Assembly (NCBI GenBank): GCA_012845835.1
Contig: JABAKD010000002.1
Coordinates: forward strand, 20,784,129 to 20,848,128
From: Undaria pinnatifida
Lineage: Eukaryota > Sar > Phaeophyceae > Laminariales > Alariaceae
DNA: 64,000 nt
Direction of reading: 5' to 3'
Below the pieces are notes generated by a model. That model was not told where the DNA came from. It saw nothing but the letters and a program-made list of their open reading frames with translations, and ran no database searches. Each line of letters begins with the position of its first letter. Within the stretch, counting starts at the first letter, position 1. This document shows positions 48,060 through 60,100 of the stretch, piece after piece. Made by a program: the position numbers and the translations under genes.

Positions 48060-48410
48060 CCACATGCACCCTCTTAATCGCTTGCCTCACCGCGTTCGCA
48101 CTCTCGTGGCCTATAAGGCAACAACAATCCCACCCACTGCTTGCTATAGAAGTTTACCGCTGCCAGTGTTCCCGCGGGGAGTCCCCGCCACCGTCGCCTC
48201 CTTGTTATCTGTTACCAGAGCAGAATGCTGCGTATTGCACCAGCTCTTCCACCAGCTCCGCCCCCATCTCTTCATCCAACCAGCTCCCTTTTCCCGTGTA
48301 TGGCGCCCAGCTTGCCCACGTCCTTAAGTTCGCCTCGCGGGTCCTCCTAGTCGATGCCGCAACCAGTCCCAGGGCGTTTCCTCGCGCAAAATCGCACGAC
48401 ACTTCCGCTG
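48060..48410 (-). pseudogene. Broken tyrosine-recombinase N-terminal fragment
   Basis: In three successive frames the minus strand encodes STRRTREANLRTWASW and ELVEELVQYAAFC, then GTLAAVNFYSKQWVGLLLP, then NAVRQAIKRVHV. This order matches the SAM-like core-binding domain of tyrosine recombinases of transposon type (DIRS/Crypton-like). Two frameshifts separate the parts. The catalytic Arg-His-X-X-Arg-Tyr domain is not seen downstream, where CCTGGTAC-rich DNA follows. Confidence 0.5.
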
Positions 48411-50124
48411 CTCATCCTTCCTCAGCTTCTTCACTTCCCAAACAGTTCGGGGATTTCGCACCTCTTCCGTCTACTCGTACCTGGTCGTAGATGTTTTACG
48501 CCCCCCTAACGTGTTTGGCTTGGAAACACCACCCCCTTTCGCTTCCAATGCCCTCGACATCATCAGTACCCCTGCTCTCACTTCCTTCCCCCCCCCTCCC
48601 TTGCATGAAATCGCCCGTTACACCGCCGATTATTTCGCCGACTAATGATCCCCCTGCGTCGAAACCGTCGCCCCCTCCCTGTCCGATCTGTCCCCGCGCA
48701 TCACCGTCACCACGTACGCCGTCACCACCATCGCCATCAGCTCTTAAGGCTTTAATCGATTCCCGGTCACCTTCTGCACGCTTGCTCCGATACTCCGCCG
48801 TACCTCCTCCGTCAGCTGGTACCGCCGGTACACCCCCGCCTCCACGCACAATCCCCCGACAGCCTCACACCATGCGTCTGAAACCATGTCCTCTCCGGAG
48901 CCTTCTTCGCGCAGTTACAGAGGGGAACTCCCTTGCTGTACGCACCAGCTCCACCACCCCACGTCCGCCGTACAATCTGCCGTCAACCCCATTGCCCTAT
49001 TCTTCCCCGCCCTTTTATGATGTGTTCCCCACTCCCCTCCCTTCCCGTCTCGCTCATCCTCATTAAGATGCAGCTTACTAAGCTCCCGTAGTGGGTAACG
49101 AATCGTCAGCGCCTCCGTATCTACAACACAAACTCCAATATTTTCTCCCGCGTGGCGCAGTCCGTCGCTTTGTTTTCGATCACAGTGGCTCATTCCCCAC
49201 CTCCTGTTCCCCCATGGCCTGAAAATGCATCGAAGCCAAGGACTTCGACACGTGTAAGCACCGCCCTCCGTTCTCTGCCCACAGCAGTTCCACCGAAATA
49301 GCATCATCCATGAAAAATAACACACCCGCCACACCATACCCCCCCCAGTCATCCTCGCCACTTCAAAACCAATTGGCAACGGCTCCAACAATGGTTCCAT
49401 TTTTTTCCCTGTCACACATATGTACAATATTTACACGTTATATTGCTCTGGCCTTGCCGCCGAAGTCGCCGCTTGTAACCGCGTCGTTTTTCGTTGCACA
49501 TCTTGCGTCACGCTCGCCACTGCCACCGACACCCCCCCCCACCACCCGAACTGCAACCACATGCGAACCGCGACAGCCACATGCCAACCACGACATAACA
49601 TGCTACCACGTGGAGACGAGACGTCAATGGGGGAGTGAATCGATGGCCGCTATAAGATGGGGGGGTGCGGGCGCGCGGTATGTGGGGGGGAGACATGAGA
49701 GGACTGGTGGTGGGGTCGGAGTGGAAGAAAAGCAAGCCCCACACGATTGTATGAGCATCTAATCGGGCAGGCAACAAGTTTTAGTGCCTGCCCGAATAGG
49801 CCCCTATTGTGTGGTGTTATCTGTGCTTCCTCTTTGATCCCACTCTACGTTCTCTTACGCCCCCCCCACCTCGATACCGCGCGCCGCCTCCCTGCACCAC
49901 CCCGCCTTGCCCTCTAGCGGCCCTCGCTCCATTGCCCTATCAATGTCTTGCATCCCACTCCTTCCCCTGTCCGCATTATTGTTGGTCCCCCGACCAACCC
50001 CCCAACTCGATGACCCTCCTCCTTCTCCTGTCTCTATCTCTCTTCGCCAAACCACCCCTCGCCACCCCTCTTTTCTATGCTCTCTCTGAACCCCCCCATA
50101 TCCGACCCTGCGTCCTGTGGCCAC

Positions 50125-50440
50125 ACCCACCCTTCGCCTCCGGGTTCCCGAATTATTTGCGAACCCCATCCTCCGCCGATCCATTCCTCTGTGCTCTGCT
50201 GTTGATTTTTCCTGATCACCTTCCACTGCTGCTGCGCTTCGAGCACAGCAGTGGGGGGTGGTCGGGAGAAACATGTAGCAAGGCACATGATAACGCATCG
50301 TGCTAAGACGGGGATCCGCAAACTTGTCCGGAACCCGAAGGGGAATCATTTGCAGACCCCGTCCTCCGCAATCCATCCCCCTGTGCTCTGCTCCTTGTTT
50401 TTCCCCGACCACGCAACACTGCTCCGCTCCGAGTAGCCTG
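50125..50440. repeat. Diverged ~195-bp direct duplication
   Basis: About 50125-50250 and 50325-50440 share CCCGAA, ATTTGC, CCCCGTCCTCCGC-like, ATCCATTCC and TGTGCTCTGCT blocks followed by TTTTTCC. The sequence is low-identity and non-coding. Confidence 0.5.
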
Positions 50441-51490
50441 GGTAGCCTCATCCCGCCTCCCCCGACGCTCCCTCTGTTGGCTCTGTCATTAAAACGGGAT
50501 TAATATGCCCTGCCCCTCTCCTCATAATGTCGACTCGCTGGTGGTGAAGAGTGGTGCGCTGCCTCTGCTGCCGCTGGGGACGCCGCGGTAAGCTGCGCCC
50601 ACAGAGGCTGATACCCCTGCTGTGAAGGTTGTTGCTGCATGCGGGCTTTTATGAGTGTGACTGAAACCTCCTGTCTGAATGCGTGCTGATGTTTAGTCAT
50701 CGCACAAGCGTCTCCAGAATGAAGAAATTCATACGAGACTAAGACCACTGTTTATGGTACCCCGATGTCGGCCATAGATCTTGATCTCAGCAAGATACAC
50801 CCAAAGTAAGATCTGCATACACTGCATGTGGAGATGAATGTTAGTTCTGACAATTTCCAAGATCAGAAATCCGCCGAAAAGGGGTGTTTCGCGGAGATCG
50901 GGAGACGGCAGTTATTTTCCAGATGTTGTCTCGAGGTTAGGCCCCAATTTTGCCCTCGCGCACACAAACACACGGAACAGCAGTTATTCGCAACGATGCG
51001 GCAGCCTCGTGAGCCATTTGCCGAGCAGCTGCCGCTTGACCCTCGCTTGCCTCGATCGCCACAGTCTGCACGTAGTGTGTTGTGGTGCTGCGGCATTGTG
51101 TCTTTCGGGTTTTCGCAAGCGTGCAACCACCCCCCTAAATAATGCTTTCGAATACCTTGAGCATTGTTGTTATTTTCTTCCTCGAGACTCGTTTTTACCA
51201 TGCACACACCCACCCTGTTTGGACATCCTACAGTATATCGAACATCTTGATATTTAAGCGGCGACACAAATCTCAGAAAGATCTATGACCGAGATTGGGG
51301 TACCATAAACAGTGCCCTGAACACCAAATAGTACGTTCTATCGACGTGCGCAGTTATACGGAGACTAAACATCAGAGGATACTGCCGTTTCTTGTTTTTT
51401 GTGGCCAACATCAACGGGGCGAGTGCGGACGACTTTCGGGGACACGCGCTGATGAAAGGAACGATCTCGATCCCACTCCTCATTCAGCCC

Positions 51491-51565
51491 TCCTCCCTCC
51501 TCCCTCCCTCCCTCCCTCCCTCCCTCCCTCCCTCCCTCCCTCCCTCCCTCCCTCCCTCCCTCCTT
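51491..51565. repeat. (CCTC)n tetranucleotide array
   Basis: About 18 CCTC/CTCC units lie about 120 bp upstream of the ATG of the C1orf52-like gene, probably in its promoter or 5' UTR. Confidence 0.95.
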
Positions 51566-51687
51566 CCCCGCCCCCCACCCCCCTCGATGCTACAGCTCAC
51601 GATATCGCGTCGACCTTTCTCTTGCCCTTCACTGTGACGCGAAAAGGAGGCCACAAGTGCCGTGTGCCGCCTACAAAGACCCGCAAA

Positions 51688-52518
51688 ATGGCTTCGGGGC
51701 TGGCAGGGCTGGTCGGGGGCTACGGTAGCGACGATTCGGATGACTCTAGCGCATCGTCATCGGCAGCAGCTAATGAGGCGGGAGCACGCGACAAGGGGAG
51801 CGGGGGTGGAGGAGTAAAAACCGTGGCCCCTGCTGCCGCCACCGCCTCCTCAGCTGGTCTCAAGAGGAAGGCTGAAGGCGCTAAGGGCGATGGTGACAGC
51901 GGTAGCAGTAGTGGTAGCAGCAGTGGTAGCAGCATCGAAGACAGCGATGACAGCGAAGAAGACGAGGAGGGCGGAGGAGGAGGAGGAGGAGGGGAGGGGA
52001 GCGGAGGGAAGAGTGGAAAAAGGAGAGGAAAACGAAAACCTCCGGCGGCGGCGGCGGCGGCCCCCGTTAGCCTGCTTCCCTCCGTGGACGACCTCTTCAG
52101 CAGTACCGCTGGCCCCGATTTCCTCACTGCTCCGGGCACCGGCCAGGACTTTGTAATCGAAGCCATGAAGAAGAGAAAAACTCCGGAGCCTGCCTCTGCC
52201 GCACCAACAGCGACCGCTGCCGCCGCCGCCGTCGGGGCGAGCGGTGCAATCGCCGGCAGTAGCAGCAAGGATGCAACGGGGGCGGGAGCGGGGGTGGCTG
52301 CTGGAGTGAAGAGGCCCAAGGGGGGAACAGTAGGACCCGCAGGGGCGCCGGTAGATAGGAAGAAGGGCGGGGCGGCAGGGAAAGACGGTGGCAAGGATAA
52401 AGTGTCCGCTAAGGACAAGGTGAAGGGGCAAAGGTTAAAGGGGCAGTCTGGGATCGGGTCGGACTTCCGGGTGTGGAAGAGCGACCAGGAGATGGTCATG
52501 CGCCAGCAATACGACTGA
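51688..52518 (+). CDS. C1orf52/UPF0690-like nuclear protein, single exon
   Basis: The ORF gives 276 residues from the ATG at 51688. The frame is open from 51295, but the upstream part translates the CCTC array, so the ATG at 51688 is preferred. The order of motifs parallels the C1orf52 (UPF0690) family: an N-terminal GGYGSDDSDDSS acidic-Ser stretch, LPSVDDLFSS followed by GPDFL in the middle, and a C-terminal FRVWKSDQE. Between these are low-complexity acidic, Gly, Ala and Lys tracts and possible nuclear localisation signals (KSGKRRGKRK, MKKRKTP). The function of the family is unknown. The low-complexity content makes the match tentative. Confidence 0.6.
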   Translation: MASGLAGLVGGYGSDDSDDSSASSSAAANEAGARDKGSGGGGVKTVAPAAATASSAGLKRKAEGAKGDGDSGSSSGSSSGSSIEDSDDSEEDEEGGGGGGGGEGSGGKSGKRRGKRKPPAAAAAAPVSLLPSVDDLFSSTAGPDFLTAPGTGQDFVIEAMKKRKTPEPASAAPTATAAAAAVGASGAIAGSSSKDATGAGAGVAAGVKRPKGGTVGPAGAPVDRKKGGAAGKDGGKDKVSAKDKVKGQRLKGQSGIGSDFRVWKSDQEMVMRQQYD

Positions 52519-54106
52519 TAGAGTTTGCTGTATCGCCCTGACTAGAGCCCCGTAGCTTAACGCAATAACAACCGCAATCCCCGTCCTGGGGACTACGTAC
52601 TCGGAAAGAGCGTGGGATAGTTTTTAGAGTGGTGAAAGGGTTGAATCGCTGTGAAAATATCTCGTTATTAGCTTAGCGAGTTATGATGTATTTATGCTAT
52701 GTGAATAGTGAGCGCGCGGTGCTTTGCGCGGGGACGTTGTACGTGTGTGATGGAAGCGGGCATACGGGGTTTGGTGGGGTAAAATTGGGATTGAAAACGC
52801 CTGTTGCTGTGCTTTGTGTGTCTGGGCGGGGGTTGTATTTTGTCGGCATGGAGACCCGGAATCGTATGCACTTTTTCGTGTTTTGTATTTCTGGCGCTCG
52901 GTTCGGAGCTTACGGTGTCTTGTCCTCTCAAACTCGGGCTGGAGAGCGTACAGCAGTACGAAGGCGTCTCTTATTTATAGCTCTTGTTTGGTGTCCAATA
53001 GTGCAAAGATATAACAGAGTGTTCCGTCATTTACGTGATAGTATGGTGCGGTGCAGGTGACGCAAGAACCGGTGCGTAGCGTGGTCATACGTTTGAGAAA
53101 AACAACGAAGTAACGATGTTGACTCTACGCTGAGTTTTACTGCGGTATAGCCGTCGTGGCCCGCTCCTCGAGCGAGGGAACAAAACGGGAAGCTGCAGTG
53201 CGCAGGTAGCGACACCTCCCCCGTGAAACTGTTTCGACCATCTATTCGACGTCGAACAGGAGGTTCGACCTCGGGGGCTGCTGGCCTAGTGTGCGGTGGC
53301 CAAAGCAGGAAAACTTCCGTATAAAAATTGCTGGTCCAACTCGGTATTTCCTCCCTCCTATGAGATAGTCTGTGGCAATGTGTCCGATCAGCCCCTTGAG
53401 TAGGGGGTGCAGGGCCACGGACGGGAGACAAGCTGTGATCCTGTGCCTGGCCTAACACACGCTTTGCTGTAAGCACGAACTCCTCGACCAAGCAACACAG
53501 CTGCGACTGGTTCCACGTCCAATTTGTCCCAGTTGGGACTGTGGACAGCGTTTTCCATTGATGAAACCCAGTCATTTCTTGGAAAAACGAAAACTAAATA
53601 GTTTACCCTCTTCGTTCCCGCTGCGAGACTCTTACGGATCTACGTATATTTACATCTGCACGTACAGTAGGTGCGGAATCAACTGAGGAACGTGTCAAAA
53701 CAAAGCTGAACTCTCTCCAAGAGGGCAGACGCAGTGAGCTTGGCACTTTTTTTCTTTTCGATTGCGCCACGGTTACAACTATGATACTACTGCGCTGTAA
53801 GCGTCACACCGCGCCTACGCTGGCGGGGCACATCTTGTCATGGCTACCCTCCCCTAATAAACTCTTCTACTTCGCATAACAAACGGTCACATAGAAGGCA
53901 GAAGGGTCCACTACCCCCCCCCCCCCCCCCGACGCGCACCCGTTTCGAAAGGGGTGCATGATCAATGACCAGCCAAACGACTAAGACTAGCAATCAAATG
54001 AGGGCGCCCCTCCACACACACCCCTTCCCCGGCGTTGATGTGATCTGATTGCTTGCTGACTGAGCCGCCGACGCGGAGCTCCTCTCCACCGCGGCTGCCA
54101 CCGCTG
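52519..54106. other. Intergenic region between convergent genes, with LINE tail
   Basis: No firm gene is present. A plus-strand diverged LINE 3' tail lies at about 53935-54035 (CCGTTTCGAAAGGGGTGCAT, GATCAATGACCAG). A C homopolymer is at 53915-53930. A 182-codon minus-strand ORF at 53027-53575 has no recognisable domain. Confidence 0.45.
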
Positions 54107-57100
54107 TCACATTTCACGGGGCTCGGGCGGGGACGGCCTCCTCCCGCGGCAAATCTCGCCGCAGCGGCCGTCGTGCAATTTCGCCCGTTTCCTTGCGAAC
54201 AGAAAATCGTTCTCGAGTTCGGAAAGGTACGACAAGAACGACTCAGGAAAGAGACCGCAGTCGACCACGCTCAGGTTGCCGCTGGTAACCGCAGGAAGTG
54301 CAGGGGGTGCCGGGTTAGGTTCCGGCTCGCGGTGACCATCGCCGTCGCCGCCGTCTGTGATTGTTTCGAGCTTTCTTGCGATATCCTGTTGCAGAAGGGT
54401 CGTCGTCAAGAATGAGGAGGGGCGAGCGCAAAATGTCGATGTAAGGGGGGTGGGTTGGTGTGAGTGGAGGCAACCATAGAAGGAGGTCTGGCAGTCGGAG
54501 GGGTTCAACTTCCTTAAAAAAATGCGCCTAGCCTGGTCGTGTTGGGATGATGTCGGGAGCATATGTACCGGGATGCGCCCCCAACAAAGATTACCAGGGC
54601 TTTTCACGAGTCATGGCTCGATCCACGGATGGATGAGGTCAGGACGTTTTCAAAATTCGTGGGGCGAGTCCGATCGAGACAGGAGGCTTTCAAATCCGGT
54701 CGGGCTGGATCGCCCTGACCCGACCCCCCCGCGAGGAGTGACCCGCTTCGTGAAAAGCTCTGGGTATTACGGGTGACACGGTACGCCATTAAATCGCTCG
54801 TCAGCCCCACCTGAACAAAGGCTATCGCTCGTTCGGCCATTTCCAGTTGTCGGGCCAGAATGCGCTTCACGGTAATCCGGTAGGTCAGGGCGTTCAGGAG
54901 GTCAGGGGCGGCATCGGCTGTCGCCTCCTGGAGCGCGGCCTGGTCGGTTGTTGTGAAGGCGTGGGCACAACGACGGATTTGCGGTTTTAACAAGCGCACG
55001 CGGCGATTATTCAGATAACACCCACCATCCGCCACTCATTTACTTCGTATTTATTCAAGGATAGAGCCATTTGGGAGCAGCATCCGATACGCCAACACGT
55101 TGCTTCTTCAGAAGACGGGTAAAGCACGCACCCAAAAACAATAGGGAGTTTGATTAATACCATTGGTAGCAGGTTGGCACTTACGTCTGCTCTGTTGTAA
55201 CTAGCAAAAAATTGGGTTGTTTAGACACACGGCCGGCCCTCTCGACGGGCGTAAAGACAGAAAGGCAGGAAACAACGAACGAAGGAACGAAGACACGCTG
55301 TCTGTGGTCTACGAATACCCCGGCAGCATCGTCATCAACGGGTCAAAATAAGCCTTGGGTGCTAGAAATGCGCGTGAAAAAAACGAAGGGCCCGGGCCGC
55401 CAACACGGGCACTAGAAGCGCACAAAAAAAAGGTGGACGACAGGCTTAGGTCGCCCGCACGCTCGTAGTTGCCATGTTCATGCCTCGTCGTGTTCCAGGG
55501 TCGTAGGAAAGGCATCCCTAGCCTCGAGCAGCTGCATGACGACCTCCGTAAGCGCCGCCAGCTCGTTCTCTGCCGACGAAGCCTTGCCAGGGAAACCAAC
55601 TCGGGCGTCCGTGGTTGCCCCTGCTCCGCCCTCACCGCCTCGCTCTGGGGCTAAGGCTCCCTCTGTGGTGCGATCGCGCCCGATTCGACTGCCACTGTCA
55701 TCGATGGCCGTTGGGGGGGACAACGAGCAAAAGGTGACAGGAACGGTTCCGCAAGAAGTGCTACTACATTCGTCCCCATCTGTCCTTCCCAAAGTGGGTG
55801 GAGCGCAACCACGTTCTCTTCCCTCTATTTCTCGACTTCCCCCCACTCTTTTTTCTTCGACCTCTCCTCCTTCTCCTCCTCCTCCTCCACGTCTTCCTCC
55901 TCCCCTGTCATCTTCCCCCCCGCCCCGCCCATCTGCTGATCTACCTCCGCCCCCTACCCCTTCAGAAGCCGCACGATCCGTCCCAGGCTGCTGCTGCTTC
56001 CCAGGATCGCTTCGCGCGTCGTGCTCGGCTTCGAGCTTGTCCAGCTCGGACGCAGTCAAGCACGCACAGCGGTAGAACCTCAGCACATCCAACGACCACA
56101 AGTCACGCTTGAGGTGGAACAAACTGGCCAAAAAGCGGGTCGCGGCGGGGGCAGCAGCAGCAGCGGCGGAGGTGGTATTAGGAGGAGCGGATTGTTTATT
56201 TCTTGTCTTGGGATGCAGAGTCTGTCAACGTACATTGCGATAAACACAGGAGCCGTCGACGCGATCTTTGTGCTCGCCAGGGAGTGGGTACGATACTTAC
56301 TCGACCCACCTGACGACTGCGCCCCGCGTGTGAACGCGCACAAATAAGTGCGTTCCTCGCTGCCAGCGGAGAAGCCGACCACGGACGCGCGCTTCAATAG
56401 AGGTACAGTACCTCTTTTTGGCTAAAACGTTGTCCGAATGACGGGGTTCCTTAGCCCACAATCGTCGGAAGGCCATTCTTACTTCGGCATCATATTTTTT
56501 TGAATACCTAGGCCATGGGCCGTGGATTTTTTCATCGGTTTGCATCCTCAGTTTACCCCAAATCAGGTTTTGCCTAAAAAAAAACAGAGCTTTTCGAGTG
56601 AGGAGACTAAAAAAAACAAAACAAAACAATGGTTGATGCACCTCTACGTAGCATAAGTCGGTCGGTGGTATCTCAACCGCAACCAAGGCACAGCCGTGTC
56701 AGCAAGCAAAATCAAACCTCAAGCAGCGAGAAAAGTGAGCAGCGGTATATCGATCGCAACTATGACACAACCGGGTCAGCAATGAACCCGCCACGAGAAG
56801 CGGGAGGGAACGTAAGTGCTGCTGTAGCAGTGAGCGGTAGGGGCGTCCGAAAGTTGAAAAGCGTACCGGGCAGGAGAGACTTGCAGGGGACGGTGGCAAT
56901 GTCAAAGCAGCCTAGCCACCAAAATCGAACCGCCCGTGTGATCCATATACCTACAACGTGCATGCTGTAAAGCGTGCCGCGAGTCTACGCAAAAGTGTGA
57001 CGGGAGGGTAACGTAGCGAGGGAGGGACGGAGGGAGGGAGGGAAGGAGGAGGTAGAGAACAGACGCCGTACCGGAGCGCGTGCTGTCTGTTGGCCCTCAA

Positions 57101-60100
57101 GCAGGCCTTCTTTCTGTCGTACAGTGGCTCGTGCCGTGAGAGGGAACAAACCACCTCTGCCGTGTCCCACGCGTTGTCGAGCATGGCGAATCCGTACTCC
57201 AGCAGCAGGTTGTCGTTCGCTCTTCGCCCGTAGCTATTGAGAACTTCGGCACCCCTCGGGTAGTGGTTTGTTCCCGAAGGGAAGAGTCGAAACACTCCGT
57301 TGCCGTCGACGTCGAAGTCATATCTGTTTGGGGCGGTTGGCCGCGAAAGGGACTATTTGAGAAAACGACTCAACAACGACAGCGAAGGGACTACAGAACC
57401 AACGTCTGTGGAAGCGAATGGTTAGGCTGGGCTGGGTTGGGTCGGGTTGGGTTGGGGTGATTTAAGTTGGGTTTGGGTGGGTTAGGTTGGGCCGCGGTTG
57501 GGTTCGGTTGCGAACAAGTATGATCCGCGAGCGGTCTTCGGCAGGAGCAGGAAATTGAGTTTGGGGGAAATATGACAACGTTCAGATAGAGCAATCCATT
57601 GGTTGCACCGTGCGTGTCCCGTGCGTGCCACGCAGTGTCTGAGTCCTTCTCTTATTCTCTCGTGATGTCGTGGTTTTGGTCCATCGCTCCAAAACTTCAA
57701 CCGTACAATACTTTCTACGGTGTAAGAAGCACCACAGAGCCTTCTTTAACATTTCCAGCAAAACAAAATGTAGTAGCAGTACATAGCGGGTAACGTGTGG
57801 TATCGTCACGTGCGTTATAGTAACGTGCGTCCCTGATTTTAGCCTCTTTAGGGCTGCACCCTCGATTCGGGAACAATTTGCTTCGAATCTAGGTAAGATA
57901 TCTGTTTTTGTTGCAATCCAGTGGTAAGTGGATTAAACCATGAAATTGCAGGTGCCTCGAAGAAAATTAGGCGGCATCTACATCAGCACCCGAGCGGTCA
58001 ACGCCCGCTCCACTTCTCTAGTGATATCAAGTGAGGCTTACTCTGATTGGGAGTGTTGGTGTTGGTGTTGGTGTTGGTGTTGGTGTTGGTGTTTGGGTTT
58101 GCTTTGCTTGTTTTGTCTTGTTTCGGCTTGGTTTGGGTTCACACGCGAGATGCTCTTACTTGGTTTGCACGTTGCCGTGGTTCAGGCAGTCTGCGAACGG
58201 AACCAAGGCCGAGCTTTTCAGCCGTCTCCCGAAAGCCCTGGCTTGCACGGTGCTCCACGCTAAGTCGAACAACTCGAACGTGTACTTGTTGACCTTTCGA
58301 CGACGTGAAGTGAAAATGGAGGAGGAGGGGGGGGGGGGGGGGGGAGGAGAAGAGAAGGGCGGGGCGTACTCATATGTTGCTTTCATTAGTCATTTGACCA
58401 TTGACCACACATCCCTTTGGGGACGGAGCAACGTTCCGGCTCTCAATAAAAACACCTCCAAGCTTTTATCACGCTTCTTCCATATACTACATGGAAAGTG
58501 TTTGCTTATCCTATCCCCGTCCTGTTTCGCCGTCTATGGCCACCATCTATCTCCTAGGATAGCGATCGTCTTCTCGCTACTTTATAGTGTACCAAACTTC
58601 TCCATGTCACATTCTCCTATTTTCCTCATGACCGTCTCTAACACGCCCCCATTCCTCCTTGTACCTTTTATATTCTCCCACAGTCCTACTCTCTTCTGCT
58701 TTGCCACAAGAGCACTTCTGTGCGCCTTCTTCCTCCTCCACCCGATTACTGGTGTACCTTTTTCTTCTTTCTGGCAGATCCAGGTCCCCTACACAAAAAC
58801 GCAGTTTCAGCGTTTGCGCATAGCCCACTGGACCGTGAAAATACGCCTCATTCCTATCTTCTTCTCTTAACCTCCTGTATATATCTAAATGCGCTCCCTC
58901 ATTCACCTTCCTTCTTAGCGCTAGCCTTTCCCTTGCTTTTATCCTTTCTTTACTTTTGTCTTGTACCCCCAAACTCCTCTGTATGCAGCATCTCTTCTTG
59001 GTTCTCTCCTATATTCTTCCATGGTTTATCGACAACTCTATCCCACCATATTCCAGCTCGCCATTTGGTTATCTTCCCATCAACCCTATCAGCTATTGCT
59101 GGCAACCAAGTTTTTGGCATGTCCCTTACTTCATATGACCATTTCAAATTCTCGCGCACCTTTTTGTTTTAAGTGAGTACATTCTTAAGGATGCTCTTGG
59201 TACTGGATTACTCGTCTTGGGAAGGGAGGGGGGGGCGTCCCCATTTGTTGCTTGCCTTAGTCATTTGGCCACTGGTTGCACATCCCTTTCGAGACGGAGC
59301 ACCATCCTCCCAACATTTGGGGGCTCAGTACGTTTCTCCCATATATTACATACCAGGTACATTTGTTCGCTTATGTTATCTCCTTCCCGTTTGGCCGTCT
59401 GTGGACACCGTCCATCTCCTAGAATAGCGATCGTTTTCTCGTTACTATCTAATGTACCAAACTTCTCCATGTCACATCCGTCTATCCTCATCTTCTTCTC
59501 TTATACATTCCCTCCCTCCCTTGTACAGTTCATGTTCTCTCATTAAGCCTTTAAGGGCGCTCTACTCTCATCTGCGTTTTCACAAGGGCACCTCTGTGCG
59601 CCTTCTTCCTCCTCCATCCGACTACTGGTATACCTCTTTCTTCTCCCTGGAAGGTACAAGTCCCCTACACCAAACCGTAGTTTCAGCGCTGTCGCGTACC
59701 GCAGTTGCAGCGATTTCGCGTATCGTAGTTTCAGCATTTTCGCGTAGTTTATTGGGCCGTTCAAAAACGTTTTTTTTCATTCCCATCTTTTCTTAAGCCC
59801 GCATATACCTCTATGAACACTATCCCTCGTTCGAATTTTTTCTTAGCGCTGGCCTTTCCCTTACTTCCATGCTTGCTTTTACCTCTGTCTCGTACCCCCC
59901 AAACTTCTCCACGGACAGTATTTTTCTTGGTTTCCTCCGAGGCCCTTCCACAGTTTGTCGACTACTCTATCCCGCCTTATTCTAGCTCGCCTCTTTGTTG
60001 CTTTCTCCAAACGGCCCTATCGGCTATTGCTGGCTTCCTCTTTTTGGCATGTTCCTTACTTTATATTGCCATTTCAACTTTTTCACGTCTCTATTTGTTT

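Larger units (their letters stand above)
47281..51687. other. Intergenic region between XRRA1-like and C1orf52-like genes
   Basis: The two flanking genes are divergent. The region contains CAG runs near 47823-47860, a tyrosine-recombinase fragment, C/T-rich DNA (48530-48850), a ~200-bp duplicated block near 50.1-50.4 kb and a (CCTC)n array. Minus-strand ORFs at 48496-49427 and 49855-50451 are in biased DNA, and I could not support them as genes. They might belong to the recombinase element. Confidence 0.45.

Noticed and set aside
48491-49066. Pro/Ser-rich plus-strand ORF of 191 codons
   Set aside because: C/T-rich DNA read as Pro and Ser; no supporting structure.
51295-51687. Upstream extension of the C1orf52-like ORF
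   Set aside because: It translates the CCTC array as Ser/Pro repeats; the ATG at 51688 begins the family-like sequence.
53027-53575. 182-codon minus-strand ORF
   Set aside because: No recognisable domain, no neighbouring exon evidence; composition like surrounding non-coding DNA.
55478-55483. TGA as the true end of the SET protein
   Set aside because: The family continues past the PTTLE..DE motif, and the expected continuation is present in phase at 54939.
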